In this document: positions 1 to 10,700 of the stretch, one piece after another | Numbering within the stretch: the stretch's first letter is position 1 | Layout: each line of letters opens with the position of its first letter | NCBI GenBank assembly: GCA_037013495.1 | Contig: CM072812.1 | Coordinates: forward strand, 58,994,938 to 59,058,937 | From: Hippophae tibetana | Lineage: Eukaryota > Streptophyta > Magnoliopsida > Rosales > Elaeagnaceae | DNA: 64,000 nucleotides | Direction: 5' to 3' | Made by a program: the position numbers and the translations under genes | Notes under the pieces: model-generated | Seen by the model: only the letters and a program-made list of their open reading frames with translations | The model's database searches: none | What the model was told of the DNA's origin: nothing

Positions 1-23
1 TGTGTTGTTTTCGGCTATTGTTC

Positions 24-30
24 TTTAGGG
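24..30 (+). other. TTTAGGG box, one per monomer
   Basis: CTTTAGGGTTC lies about 12 bases after the chosen monomer start and is retained in essentially every copy I checked. TTTAGGG is the Arabidopsis-type plant telomere unit, but here it occurs singly and not in tandem, so it is not a telomere tract. Chance occurrence or a short protein-binding box are equally possible. Confidence 0.5.
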
Positions 31-91
31 TTCTAATTTAATCATCTTAGCCTCGTTTTATGTAATTCAATCGTTACTATTTATTTGAGTT

Positions 92-113
92 CCTAGGTTA
101 TTCACCTATAGGT
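92..113. other. Paired palindromes CCTAGG and ACCTATAGGT
   Basis: CCTAGG at 92-97 is followed by the perfect 10-bp palindrome ACCTATAGGT at 104-113. The two also form an imperfect direct repeat (CCTAGGTTATTCA against CCTATAGGTTACACA). Nearly all monomers keep both. Exceptions are monomers starting at 35601, 37541 and 44651 (CAGCTATAGG), those at 46587 and 51109 (CGCCTATAGGGT), and X-type monomers, where the first becomes TCTAGG. A dyad is compatible with binding of a dimeric protein, which is inference only. Confidence 0.6.
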
Positions 114-175
114 TACACATAATTTAGAATGGGAGTTTTGGTTGTTGAAAATAGGTTATATGTCTTCATCTATCC

Positions 176-220
176 TTTTTTGAATTTTAGAATTAAAAAA
201 ATTATTATTTAATTGTTTTC
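176..220. other. A/T-tract zone, candidate bent DNA
   Basis: This stretch is almost pure A/T with T6, TTTT, A6-7, ATTATTATTTAATT and TTTT tracts spaced near one helical turn. Phased A-tracts can bend DNA and are common in satellites. It recurs in every monomer with small changes (ATTATT against ATTGTT). Curvature has not been calculated. Confidence 0.4.
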
Positions 221-353
221 TACTTTCTTGAGTGAAAAATCGTAGTAAAAAGAATGAAATTTAAGCCTTCATCTCTTGTGTTTTCTATCAGTTTTGTTGT
301 CGTTGGTTTCATCTCTGGATTTCCTTTTATAGTTTTTCTACAAATTCTTCGTA

Positions 354-374
354 TCTTTTCTTTTTCTTTTTTTT
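354..374. repeat. Polypyrimidine run, one per monomer
   Basis: A run of about 21 pyrimidines, mostly T with scattered C, follows CTTCGTA. In type B it becomes ATATTTTCCTTTTC plus T-run. In type C the final T-run is broken by A (CTTTATTTTATG). In type D it collapses to about nine T. The run is a low-complexity slippage zone and could disfavour nucleosomes. Confidence 0.6.
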
Positions 375-398
375 ATGTGTCCTAATCTATCTTTCTTC

Positions 399-408
399 AA
401 AAAACAAA
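399..408. repeat. Length-variable A-run, one per monomer
   Basis: After TCTTTCTTC each monomer has an A-run. It is interrupted by C in many A and C monomers (A6, C, AAA) and uninterrupted in most B monomers, where it ranges from about 9 to 16 A. The longest seen are in the monomers at 28489 and 61436. It is a main source of monomer length change and breaks the minus-strand reading frame in type B. Confidence 0.75.
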
Positions 409-459
409 TAGGAATGCTCCAGAATGTCACAATTTTAAAAAAAGAAGTTATTAATTGGG

Positions 460-467
460 GTTGCAAC
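460..467. other. GTTGCAAC palindrome in the conserved 3' half
   Basis: GGGGTTGCAACTTTAAAC carries the perfect palindrome GTTGCAAC, flanked by the inverted pair AAGTT and AACTT. It is kept in nearly all copies. The monomers at 47879 and 52400 change it to GTTCCAAC, and the one at 61436's predecessor changes it to GTTGCACC. Confidence 0.45.
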
Positions 468-633
468 TTTAAACTTTTAAAATTTCCAAATCGTGTATCG
501 AAACTACTATTGTAATATATCAAATTGAAAGTTGTTTCGATTTCTAAAAATGCAATAAAAGCATCAGTTCTGTTCTCAAAATTTTTGAACCCAAATTCCA
601 TTTTTTATGCAACTTACCAATATCTTGAATTTT

Positions 634-657
634 GTTAACACCATATATTGTTGTTTT
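634..657. other. Monomer junction with four haplotypes
   Basis: GTTAACACC is followed by one of four junction forms: CATATTGTGTTG (usually before type A), CATATATTGTTG, CTTATATTGTTG or CGTATATTGTTG. The form tracks the neighbouring monomer types, so it is a useful marker for following higher-order repeat phase across the array. The CGTATAT form is seen only before 8424 and 9718. Confidence 0.7.
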
Positions 658-3600
658 CGGCTATTGTTCTTTAGGGTTCGAATTTAATCATCTTAGCCTC
701 GTTCTATGTAATTCAATCGTTAATATTTCTTTGAGTTCCTAGGTTATTCACCTATAGGTTACACATAATTTAGAATGGGAGTTTTGGTTGTTGAAAATAG
801 GTTATATATCTTCATCTATCCTTTTTTGAATTTTAGAATTAAAAAAATTATTGTTTAATTGTTTTCTACTTTCTTGAGTGAAAAATCATAGTAAAAAGCA
901 TGAAATTTTATCCTTCATATCTTGTATTTTCTATCAGTTTTGTTGTCGTTGGTTTCATCTTTGGATTTCCTTTTGTAGTTTTTCTACAAATTCTTCGTAT
1001 ATTTTCCTTTTCTTTTTTTTATGTGTCCTAAGCTATCTTTCTTCAAAAAAAAAATAGGAATGCTCAAGCATGTCACAATTTAACAAAAAAAAAGTTATTA
1101 ATTGGGGTTGCAACTTTAAACTTTTAAAATTTTCAAATCATTTATCGAAAATACTATTTTAATATATCAAATGGAAAGTTGTTTCGATTTCTAAAAATGC
1201 AATAAAAGCATCAGTGCTGTTCTCAAAAATTTTGAACCCAAATTCCATTTTTTATGCAACTTACCAATATCTTGAATTTTGTTAACACCTTATATTGTTG
1301 TTTTCGGCTATTGTTCTTTAGGGTTCTAATTTAATCATCTTAGCCTCGTTCTATGTAATTCAATCGTTAATATTTCTTTGAGTTCCTAGGTTATTCACCT
1401 ATAGGTTACACATAATTTAGAATGGGAGTTTTGGTTGTTGAAAATAGGTTATATGTCTTCATCTATCCTTTTTTGAATTTTAGAATTAAAAAAATTATTG
1501 TTTAAATGTTTTCTACTTTCTTGAGTGAAAAATCGTAGTAAAAAGCATGAAATTTTATCCTTCATATCTTGTATTTTCTATCAGTTTTGTTGTCGTTGGT
1601 TTCATCTTTGGATTTCCTTTTGTAGTTTTTCCACAAATTCTTCGTATATTTTCCTTTTCTTTTTTTTATGTGTCCTAAGCTATCTTTCTTCAAAAAAAAA
1701 ATAGGAATGCTCAAGCATGTCACAATTTAACAAAAAAAAAGTTATTAATTGGGGTTGCAACTTTAAACTTTTAAAATTTTCAAATCATTTATCGAAAATA
1801 CTATTTTAATATATCAAATGGAAAGTTGTTTCGATTTCTAAAAATGCAATAAAAGCATCAGTGCTGTTCTCAAAAATTTTGAACCCAAATTCCATTTTTT
1901 ATGCAACTTACGAATATCTTGAATTTTGTTAACACCTTATATTTTTGTTTTCGGCTATTGTTCTTTAGGGTTCTAATTTAATCATCTTAGCCTCGTTCTA
2001 TGTAATTCAATCGTTACTATTTCTTTGAGTTCCTAGGTTATTCACCTATAGGTTACACATAATTTAGAATGGGAGTTTTGGTTGTTGAAAATAGGTTATA
2101 TGTCTTCATCTATCCTTTTTTGAATTTTAGAATTAAAAAAATTATTATTTAATTGTTTTCTACTTTCTTGAGTGAAAAATCGTAGTAAAAAGAATGACAT
2201 TTAAGCCTTCATCTCTTGTGTTTTCTATCAGTTTTGTTGACGTTGGTTTCATCTCTGGATTACCTTTTTTAGTTTTTCTATAAATTCTTCGTATCTTTTC
2301 TTTTTCTTTATTTTATGTGTCCTAATCTATCTTTCTTCAAAAAACAAATAGGAATGCTCCAGAATGTCACAATTTTAAAAAAAGAAGTTATTAATTGGGG
2401 TTGCAACTTTAAACTTTTAAAATTTCCAAATCGTGTATCGAAACTACTATTGTAATATATCAAATTGAAAGTTGTTTCGATTTCTAAAAATGCAATAAAA
2501 GCATCAGTTCTGTTCTCAAAATTTTTGAACCCAAATTCCATTTTTTATGCAACTTACCAATATCTTGAATTTTGTTAACACCATATATTGTTGTTTTCGG
2601 CTATTGTTCTTTAGGGTTCTAATTTAATCATCTTAGCCTCGTTCTATGTAATTCAATCGTTACTATTTCTTTGAGTTCCTAGGTTATTCACCTATAGGTT
2701 ACACATAATTTAGAATGGGAGTTTTGGTTGTTGAAAATAGGTTATATGTCTTCATCTATCCTTTTTTGAATTTTAGAATTAAAAAAATTATTGTTTAATT
2801 GTTTTCTACTTTCTTGAGTGAAAAATCATAGTAAAAAGCATGAAATTTTATCCTTCATATCTTGTATTTTCTATCAGTTTTGTTGTCGTTGGTTTCATCT
2901 TTGGATTTCCTTTTGTAGTTTTTCTACAAATTCTTCGTATATTTTCCTTTTCTTTTTTTTATGTGTCCTAAGCTATCTTTCTTCAAAAAAAAAATAGGAA
3001 TGCTCAAGCATGTCACAATTTAACAAAAAAAAAGTTATTAATTGGGGTTGCAACTTTAAACTTTTAAAATTTTCAAATCATTTATCGAAAATACTATTTT
3101 AATATATCAAATGGAAAGTTGTTTCGATTTCTAAAAATGCAATAAAAGCATCAGTGCTGTTCTCAAAAATTTTGAACCCAAATTCCATTTTTTATGCAAC
3201 TTACCAATATCTTGAATTTTGTTAACACCTTATATTGTTGTTTTCGGCTATTGTTCTTTAGGGTTCTAATTTAATCATCTTAGCCTCGTTCTATGTAATT
3301 CAATCGTTAATATTTCTTTGAGTTCCTAGGTTATTCACCTATAGGTTACACATAATTTAGAATGGGAGTTTTGGTTGTTGAAAATAGGTTATATGTCTTC
3401 ATCTATCCTTTTTTGAATTTTAGAAATAAAAAAATTATTGTTTAAATGTTTTCTACTTTCTTGAGTGAAAAATCGTAGTAAAAAGCATGAAATTTTATCC
3501 TTCATATCTTGTATTTTCTATCAGTTTTGTTGTCGTTGATTTCATCTTTGGATTTCCTTTTGTAGTTTTTCCACAAATTCTTCGTATATTTTCCTTTTCT

Positions 3601-6480
3601 TTTTTTTATGTGTCCTAAGCTATCTTTCTTCAAAAAAAAAAATAGGAATGCTCAAGCATGTCACAATTTAACAAAAAAAAAGTTATTAATTGGGGTTGCA
3701 ACTTTAAACTTTTAAAATTTTCAAATCATTTATCGAAAATACTATTTTAATATATCAAATGGAAAGTTGTTTCGATTTCTAAAAATGCAATAAAAGCATC
3801 AGTGCTGTTCTCAAAAATTTTGAACCCAAATTCCATTTTTTATGCAACTTACCAATATCTTGAATTTTGTTAACACCTTATATTGTTGTTTTCGGCTAAT
3901 GTTCTTTAGGGTTCTAATTTAATCATCTTAGCCTCGTTCTATGTAATTCAATCGTTACTATTTCTTTGAGTTCCTAGGTTATTCACCTATAGGTTACACA
4001 TAATTTAGAATGGGAGTTTTGGTTGTTGAAAATAGGTTATATGTCTTCATCTATCCTTTTTTGAATTTTAGAATTAAAAAAATTATTATTTAATTGTTTT
4101 CTACTTTCTTGAGTGAAAAATCGTAGTAAAAAGAATGACATTTAAGCCTTCATCTCTTGTGTTTTCTATCAGTTTTGTTGACGTTGGTTTCATCTCTGGA
4201 TTACCTTTTTTAGTTTTTCTATAAATTCTTCGTATCTTTTCTTTTTCTTTATTTTATGTGTCCTAATCTATCTTTCTTCAAAAAACAAATAGGAATGCTC
4301 CAGAATGTCACAATTTTAAAAAAAGAAGTTATTAATTGGGGTTGCAACTTTAAACTTTTAAAATTTCCAAATCGTGTATCGAAACTACTATTGTAATATA
4401 TCAAATTGAAAGTTGTTTCGATTTCTAAAAATGCAATAAAAGCATCAGTTCTGTTCTCAAAATTTTTGAACCCAAATTCCATTTTTTATGCAACTTACCA
4501 ATATCTTGAATTTTGTTAACACCATATATTGTTGTTTTCGGCTATTGTTCTTTAGGGTTCTAATTTAATCATCTTAGCCTCGTTCTATGTAATTCAATCG
4601 TTACTATTTCTTTGAGTTCCTAGGTTATTCACCTATAGGTTACACATAATTTAGAATGGGAGTTTTGGTTGTTGAAAATAGGTTATATGTCTTCATCTAT
4701 CCTTTTTTGAATTTTAGAATTAAAAAAATTATTGTTTAATTGTTTTCTACTTTCTTGAGTGAAAAATCATAGTAAAAAGCATGAAATTTTATCCTTCATA
4801 TCTTGTATTTTCTATCAGTTTTGTTGTCGTTGGTTTCATCTTTGGATTTCCTTTTGTAGTTTTTCTACAAATTCTTCGTATATTTTCCTTTTCTTTTTTT
4901 TATGTGTCCTAAGCTATCTTTCTTCAAAAAAAAAAATAGGAATGCTCAAGCATGTCACAATTTAACAAAAAAAAAGTTATTAATTGGGGTTGCAACTTTA
5001 AACTTTTAAAATTTTCAAATCATTTATCGAAAATACTATTTTAATATATCAAATGGAAAGTTGTTTCGATTTCTAAAAATGCAATAAAAGCATCAGTGCT
5101 GTTCTCAAAAATTTTGAACCCAAATTCCATTTTTTATGCAACTTACCAATATCTTGAATTTTGTTAACACCTTATATTGTTGTTTTCGGCTAATGTTCTT
5201 TAGGGTTCTAATTTAATCATCTTAGCCTCGTTCTATGTAATTCAATCGTTAATATTTCTTTGAGTTCCTAGGTTATTCACCTATAGGTTACACATAATTT
5301 AGAATGGGAGTTTTGGTTGTTGAAAATAGGTTATATGTCTTCATCTATCCTTTTTTGAATTTTAGAAATAAAAAAATTATTGTTTAAATGTTTTCTACTT
5401 TCTTGAGTGAAAAATCGTAGTAAAAAGCATGAAATTTTATCCTTCATATCTTGTATTTTCTATCAGTTTTGTTGTCGTTGATTTCATCTTTGGATTTCCT
5501 TTTGTAGTTTTTCCACAAATTCTTCGTATATTTTCCTTTTCTTTTTTTTATGTGTCCTAAGCTATCTTTCTTCAAAAAAAAAAATAGGAATGCTCAAGCA
5601 TGTCACAATTTAACAAAAAAAAAGTTATTAATTGGGGTTGCAACTTTAAACTTTTAAAATTTTCAAATCATTTATCGAAAATACTATTTTAATATATCAA
5701 ATGGAAAGTTGTTTCGATTTCTAAAAATGCAATAAAAGCATCAGTGCTGTTCTCAAAAATTTTGAACCCAAATTCCATTTTTAATGCAACTTACCAATAT
5801 CTTGAATTTTGTTAACACCTTATATTGTTGTTTTCGGCTATTGTTCTTTAGGGTTCTAATTTAATCATCTTAGCCTCGTTCTATGTAATTCAATCGTTAC
5901 TATTTCTTTGAGTTCCTAGGTTATTCACCTATAGGTTACACATAATTTAGAATGGGAGTTTTGGTTGTTGAAAATAGGTTATATGTCTTCATCTATCCTT
6001 TTTTGAATTTTAGAATTAAAAAAATTATTATTTAATTGTTTTCTACTTTCTTGAGTGAAAAATCGTAGTAAAAAGAATGACATTTAAGCCTTCATCTCTT
6101 GTGTTTTCTATCAGTTTTGTTGACGTTGGTTTCATCTCTGGATTACCTTTTTTAGTTTTTCTATAAATTCTTCGTATCTTTTCTTTTTCTTTATTTTATG
6201 TGTCCTAATCTATCTTTCTTCAAAAAACAAATAGGAATGCTCCAGAATGTCACAATTTTAAAAAAAGAAGTTATTAATTGGGGTTGCAACTTTAAACTTT
6301 TAAAATTTCCAAATCGTGTATCGAAACTACTATTGTAATATATCAAATTGAAAGTTGTTTCGATTTCTAAAAATGCAATAAAAGCATCAGTTCTGTTCTC
6401 AAAATTTTTGAACCCAAATTCCATTTTTTATGCAACTTACCAATATCTTGAATTTTGTTAACACCATATATTGTTGTTTT
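658..6480. repeat. Trimer higher-order repeat B1-B2-C, three copies
   Basis: Monomers start at 658, 1305, 1952; 2598, 3245, 3893; and 4539, 5187, 5835, giving trimers of 1940, 1941 and 1942 bp. In each, B1 has CATAGTAAAAAGCATG and CTACAAATT, B2 has CGTAGTAAAAAGCATG, TTTAAATG and CCACAAATT, and C has GAATGACATTTAAG with CTATAAATT. The second and third B2 copies share private changes (AGAAATAAA, GTTGATTTC). Corresponding bases 1941 bp apart are nearly identical. Confidence 0.9.
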
Positions 6481-7775
6481 CGGCTATTGTTCTTTAGGGT
6501 TCTAATTTAATCATCTTAGCCTCGTTCTATGTAATTCAATCGTTACTATTTCTTTGAGTTCCTAGGTTATTCACCTATAGGTTACACATAATTTAGAATG
6601 GGAGTTTTGGTTGTTGAAAATAGGTTATATGTCTTCATCTATCCTTTTTTGAATTTTAGAATTAAAAAAATTATTGTTTAATTGTTTTCTACTTTCTTGA
6701 GTGAAAAATCATAGTAAAAAGCATGAAATTTTATCCTTCATATCTTGTATTTTCTATCAGTTTTGTTGTATTTGGTTTCATCTTTGGATTTCCTTTTGTA
6801 GTTTTTCTACAAATTCTTCGTATATTTTCCTTTTCTTTTTTTTATGTGTCCTAAGCTATCTTTCTTCAAAAAAAAAAAATAGGAATGCTCAAGCATGTCA
6901 CAATTTAACAAAAAAAAAGTTATTAATTGGGGTTGCAACTTTAAACTTTTAAAATTTTCAAATCATTTATCGAAAATACTATTGTAATATATCAAATGGA
7001 AAGTTGTTTCGATTTCTAAAAATGCAATAAAAGCATCAGTTCTGTTCTCAAAAATTTTGAACCCAAATTCCATTTTTTATGCAACTTACCAATATCTTGA
7101 ATTTTGTTAACACCATATTGTGTTGTTTTCGGCTATTGTTCTTTAGGGTTCTAATTTAATCATCTTAGCCTCGTTTTATGTAATTCAATCGTTACTATTT
7201 ATTTGAGTTCCTAGGTTATTCACCTATAGGTTACACATAATTTAGAATGGGAGTTTTGGTTGTTGAAAATAGGTTATATGTCTTCATCTATCCTTTTTTG
7301 AATTTTAGAATTAAAAAAATTATTATTTAATTGTTTTCTACTTTCTTGAGTGAAAAATCGTAGTAAAAAGAAAGAAATTTAAGCCTTCATCTCTTGTGTT
7401 TTCTATCAGTTTTGTTGTCGTTGGTTTCATCTCTGGATTTCCTTTTATAGTTTTTCTACAAATTCTTCGTATCTTTTCTTTTTCTTTTTTTTATGTGTCC
7501 TAATCTATCTTTCTTCAAAAAACAAATAGGAATGCTCCAGAATGTCACAATTTTAAAAAAAGAAGTTATTAATTGGGGTTGCAACTTTAAACTTTTAAAA
7601 TTTCCAAATCGTGTATCGAAACTACTATTGTAATATATCAAATTGAAAGTTGTTTCGATTTCTAAAAATGCAATAAAAGCATCAGTTCTGTTCTCAAAAT
7701 TTTTGAACCCAAATTCCATTTTTTATGCAACTTACCAATATCTTGAATTTTGTTAACACCATATATTGTTGTTTT
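6481..7775. repeat. Dimer B3-A
   Basis: Monomers start at 6481 and 7130. The B3 member carries GTTGTATTTGGTT and ACTATTGTAAT instead of the ACTATTTTAAT of B1 and B2. The A member follows the TGTGTTG junction and has AAAGAAAGAAATTT in place of AAAGAATGAAATTT. The same dimer type recurs at 11658-14248 and inside the six-monomer units. Confidence 0.8.
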
Positions 7776-10700
7776 CGGCTATTGTTCTTTAGGGTTCGAA
7801 TTTAATCATCTTAGCCTCGTTCTATGTAATTCAATCGTTAATATTTCTTGGAGTTCCTAGGTTATTCACCTATAGGTTACACATAATTTAGAATGGGAGT
7901 TTTGGTTGTTGAAAATAGGTTATATATCTTCATCTATCCTTTTTTGAATTTTAGAATTAAAAAAATTATTGTTTAATTGTTTTCTACTTTCTTGAGTGAA
8001 AAATCATAGTAAAAAGCATGAAATTTTATATTTCATATCTTGTATTTTCTATCAGTTTTGTTGTCGTTGGTTTCATCTTTGGATTTCCTTTTGTAGTTTT
8101 TCTACAAATTCTTCGTATATTTTCCTTTTCTTTTTTTTATGTGTCCTAAGCTATCTTTCTTCAAAAAAAAAAATAGGAATGCTCAAGCATGTCACAATTT
8201 AACAAAAAAAAAGTTATTAATTGGGGTTGCAACTTTAAACTTTTAAAATTTTCAAATCATTTATCGAAAATACTATTTTAATATATCAAATGGAAAGTTG
8301 TTTCGATTTCTAAAAATGCAATAAAAGCATCAGTGCTGTTCTCAAAAATTTTGAACCCAAATTCCATTTTTTATGCAACTTACCAATATCTTGAATTTTG
8401 TTAACACCGTATATTGTTGTTTTCGGCTATTGTTCTTTAGGGTTCTAATTTAATCATCTTAGCCTCGTTCTATGTAATTCAATCGTTAATATTTCTTTGA
8501 GTTCCTAGGTTATTCACCTATAGGTTACACATAATTTAGAATGGGAGTTTTGGTTGTTGAAAATAGGTTATATGTCTTCATCTATCCTTTTTTGAATTTT
8601 AGAATTAAAAAAATTATTGTTTAATTGTTTTCTACTTTCTTGAGTGAAAAATCGTAGTAAAAAGAATGACATTTAAGCCTTCATCTCTTGTGTTTTCTAT
8701 CAGTTTTGTTGACGTTGGTTTCATCTCTGGATTACCTTTTTTAGTTTTTCTATAAATTCTTCGTATCTTTTCTTTTTCTTTATTTTATGTGTCCTAATCT
8801 ATCTTTCTTCAAAAAACAAATAGGAATGCTCCAGAATGTCACAATTTTAAAAAAAGAAGTTATTAATTGGGGTTGCAACTTTAAACTTTTAAAATTTCCA
8901 AATCGTGTATCGAAACTACTATTGTAATATATCAAATTGAAAGTTGTTTCGATTTCTAAAAATGCAATAAAAGCATCAGTTCTGTTCTCAAAATTTTTGA
9001 ACCCAAATTCCATTTTTTATGCAACTTACCAATATCTTGAATTTTGTTAACACCATATATTGTTGTTTTCGGCTATTGTTCTTTAGGGTTCGAATTTAAT
9101 CATCTTAGCCTCGTTCTATGTAATTCAATCGTTAATATTTCTTTGAGTTCCTAGGTTATTCACCTATAGGTTACACATAATTTAGAATGGGAGTTTTGGT
9201 TGTTGAAAATAGGTTATATATCTTCATCTATCCTTTTTTGAATTTTAGAATTAAAAAAATTATTGTTTAATTGTTTTCTACTTTCTTGAGTGAAAAATCA
9301 TAGTAAAAAGCATGAAATTTTATATTTCATATCTTGTATTTTCTATCAGTTTTGTTGTCGTTGGTTTCATCTTTGGATTTCCTTTTGTAGTTTTTCTACA
9401 AATTCTTCGTATATTTTCCTTTTCTTTTTTTTATGTGTCCTAAGCTATCTTTCTTCAAAAAAAAAAATAGGAATGCTCAAGCATGTCACAATTTAACAAA
9501 AAAAAAGTTATTAATTGGGGTTGCAACTTTAAACTTTTAAAATTTTCAAATCATTTATCGAAAATACTATTTTAATATATCAAATGGAAAGTTGTTTCGA
9601 TTTCTAAAAATGCAATAAAAGCATCAGTGCTGTTCTCAAAAATTTTGAACCCAAATTCCATTTTTTATGCAACTTACCAATATCTTGAATTTTGTTAACA
9701 CCGTATATTGTTGTTTTCGGCTATTGTTCTTTAGGGTTCTAATTTAATCATCTTAGCCTCGTTCTATGTAATTCAATCGTTAATATTTCTTTGAGTTCCT
9801 AGGTTATTCACCTATAGGTTACACATAATTTAGAATGGGAGTTTTGGTTGTTTAAAATAGGTTATATGTCTTCATCTATCCTTTTTTGAATTTTAGAATT
9901 AAAAAAATTATTGTTTAATTGTTTTCTACTTTCTTGAGTGAAAAATCGTAGTAAAAAGAATGACATTTAAGCCTTCATCTCTTGTGTTTTCTATCAGTTT
10001 TGTTGACGTTGGTTTCATCTCTGGATTACCTTTTTTAGTTTTTCTATAAATTCTTCGTATCTTTTCTTTTTCTTTATTTTATGTGTCCTAATCTATCTTT
10101 CTTCAAAAAACAAATAGGAATGCTCTAGAATGTCACAATTTTAAAAAAAGAAGTTATTAATTGGGGTTGCAACTTTAAACTTTTAAAATTTCCAAATCGT
10201 GTATCGAAACTACTATTGTAATATATCAAATTGAAAGTTGTTTCGATTTCTAAAAATGCAATAAAAGCATCAGTTCTGTTCTCAAAATTTTTGAACCCAA
10301 ATTCCATTTTTTATGCAACTTACCAATATCTTGAATTTTTTTAACACCATATATTGTTGTTTTCGGCTATTGTTCTTTAGGGTTCGAATTTAATCATCTT
10401 AGCCTCGTTCTATGTAATTCAATCGTTAATATTTCTTTGAGTTCCTAGGTTATTCACCTATAGGTTACACATAATTTAGAATGGGAGTTTTGGTTGTTGA
10501 AAATAGGTTATATATCTTCATCTATCCTTTTTTGAATTTTAGAATTAAAAAAATTATTGTTTAATTGTTTTCTACTTTCTTGAGTGAAAAATCATAGTAA
10601 AAAGCATGAAATTTTATATTTCATATCTTGTATTTTCTATCAGTTTTGTTGTCGTTGGTTTCATCTTTGGATTTCCTTTTGTAGTTTTTCTACAAATTCT

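Larger units (their letters stand above)
338..601 (-). other. Recurring short open frame, probably not a gene
   Basis: A minus-strand frame of 60 to 90 codons recurs in about half the monomers (full 77-codon form in many A and C units, 90 codons where a TTTTTTG junction joins upstream codons). Type B monomers are frameshifted in the A-run. Differences between copies are nearly all amino-acid changing: I to M, L or F; N to Y; F to Y; Q to E; T to N, I or V; S to Y; D to Y; and E to K at codon 2. That is the opposite of purifying selection. No domain, signal peptide or family is recognised. It is best read as a by-product of an AT-rich repeat. Confidence 0.25.
12..657. repeat. Reference monomer, type A (monomer 1)
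   Basis: This is the first complete monomer, 646 bp, used here to place internal landmarks. In order it holds a TTTAGGG box (24-30), CCTAGG and ACCTATAGGT palindromes (92-97, 104-113), an A/T-tract zone (176-220), a type-diagnostic zone (about 240-435) with a pyrimidine run and an A-run, a GTTGCAAC palindrome (460-467), a conserved 3' half, and GTTAAC (634-639) at the junction. Type A markers are GTTTTATG, TTACTATTTATTTG, GAATGAAATTTAAG, CTTTTATAG and GCTCCAGAATG. The start point is arbitrary because the array is tandem. Positions 1-11 are the tail of the preceding monomer, with the TGTGTTG junction that usually precedes type A. Confidence 0.95.

Noticed and set aside
24..30. Interstitial telomere tract
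   Set aside because: TTTAGGG occurs once per monomer and never in tandem.
341..360. CENP-B box
   Set aside because: TTCG occurs (for example in CTTCGTATC and GTTTCGATTTC) but neither context matches the required TTCG-A-CGGG spacing and core.
12..657. Short internal subrepeats making the monomer a multimer (for example four times ~161 bp)
   Set aside because: Apart from the imperfect CCTAGGTTATTCA/CCTATAGGTTACACA pair and the repeated TTGAATTTT, I see no similarity between quarters or thirds of the monomer. A computed autocorrelation would settle it.
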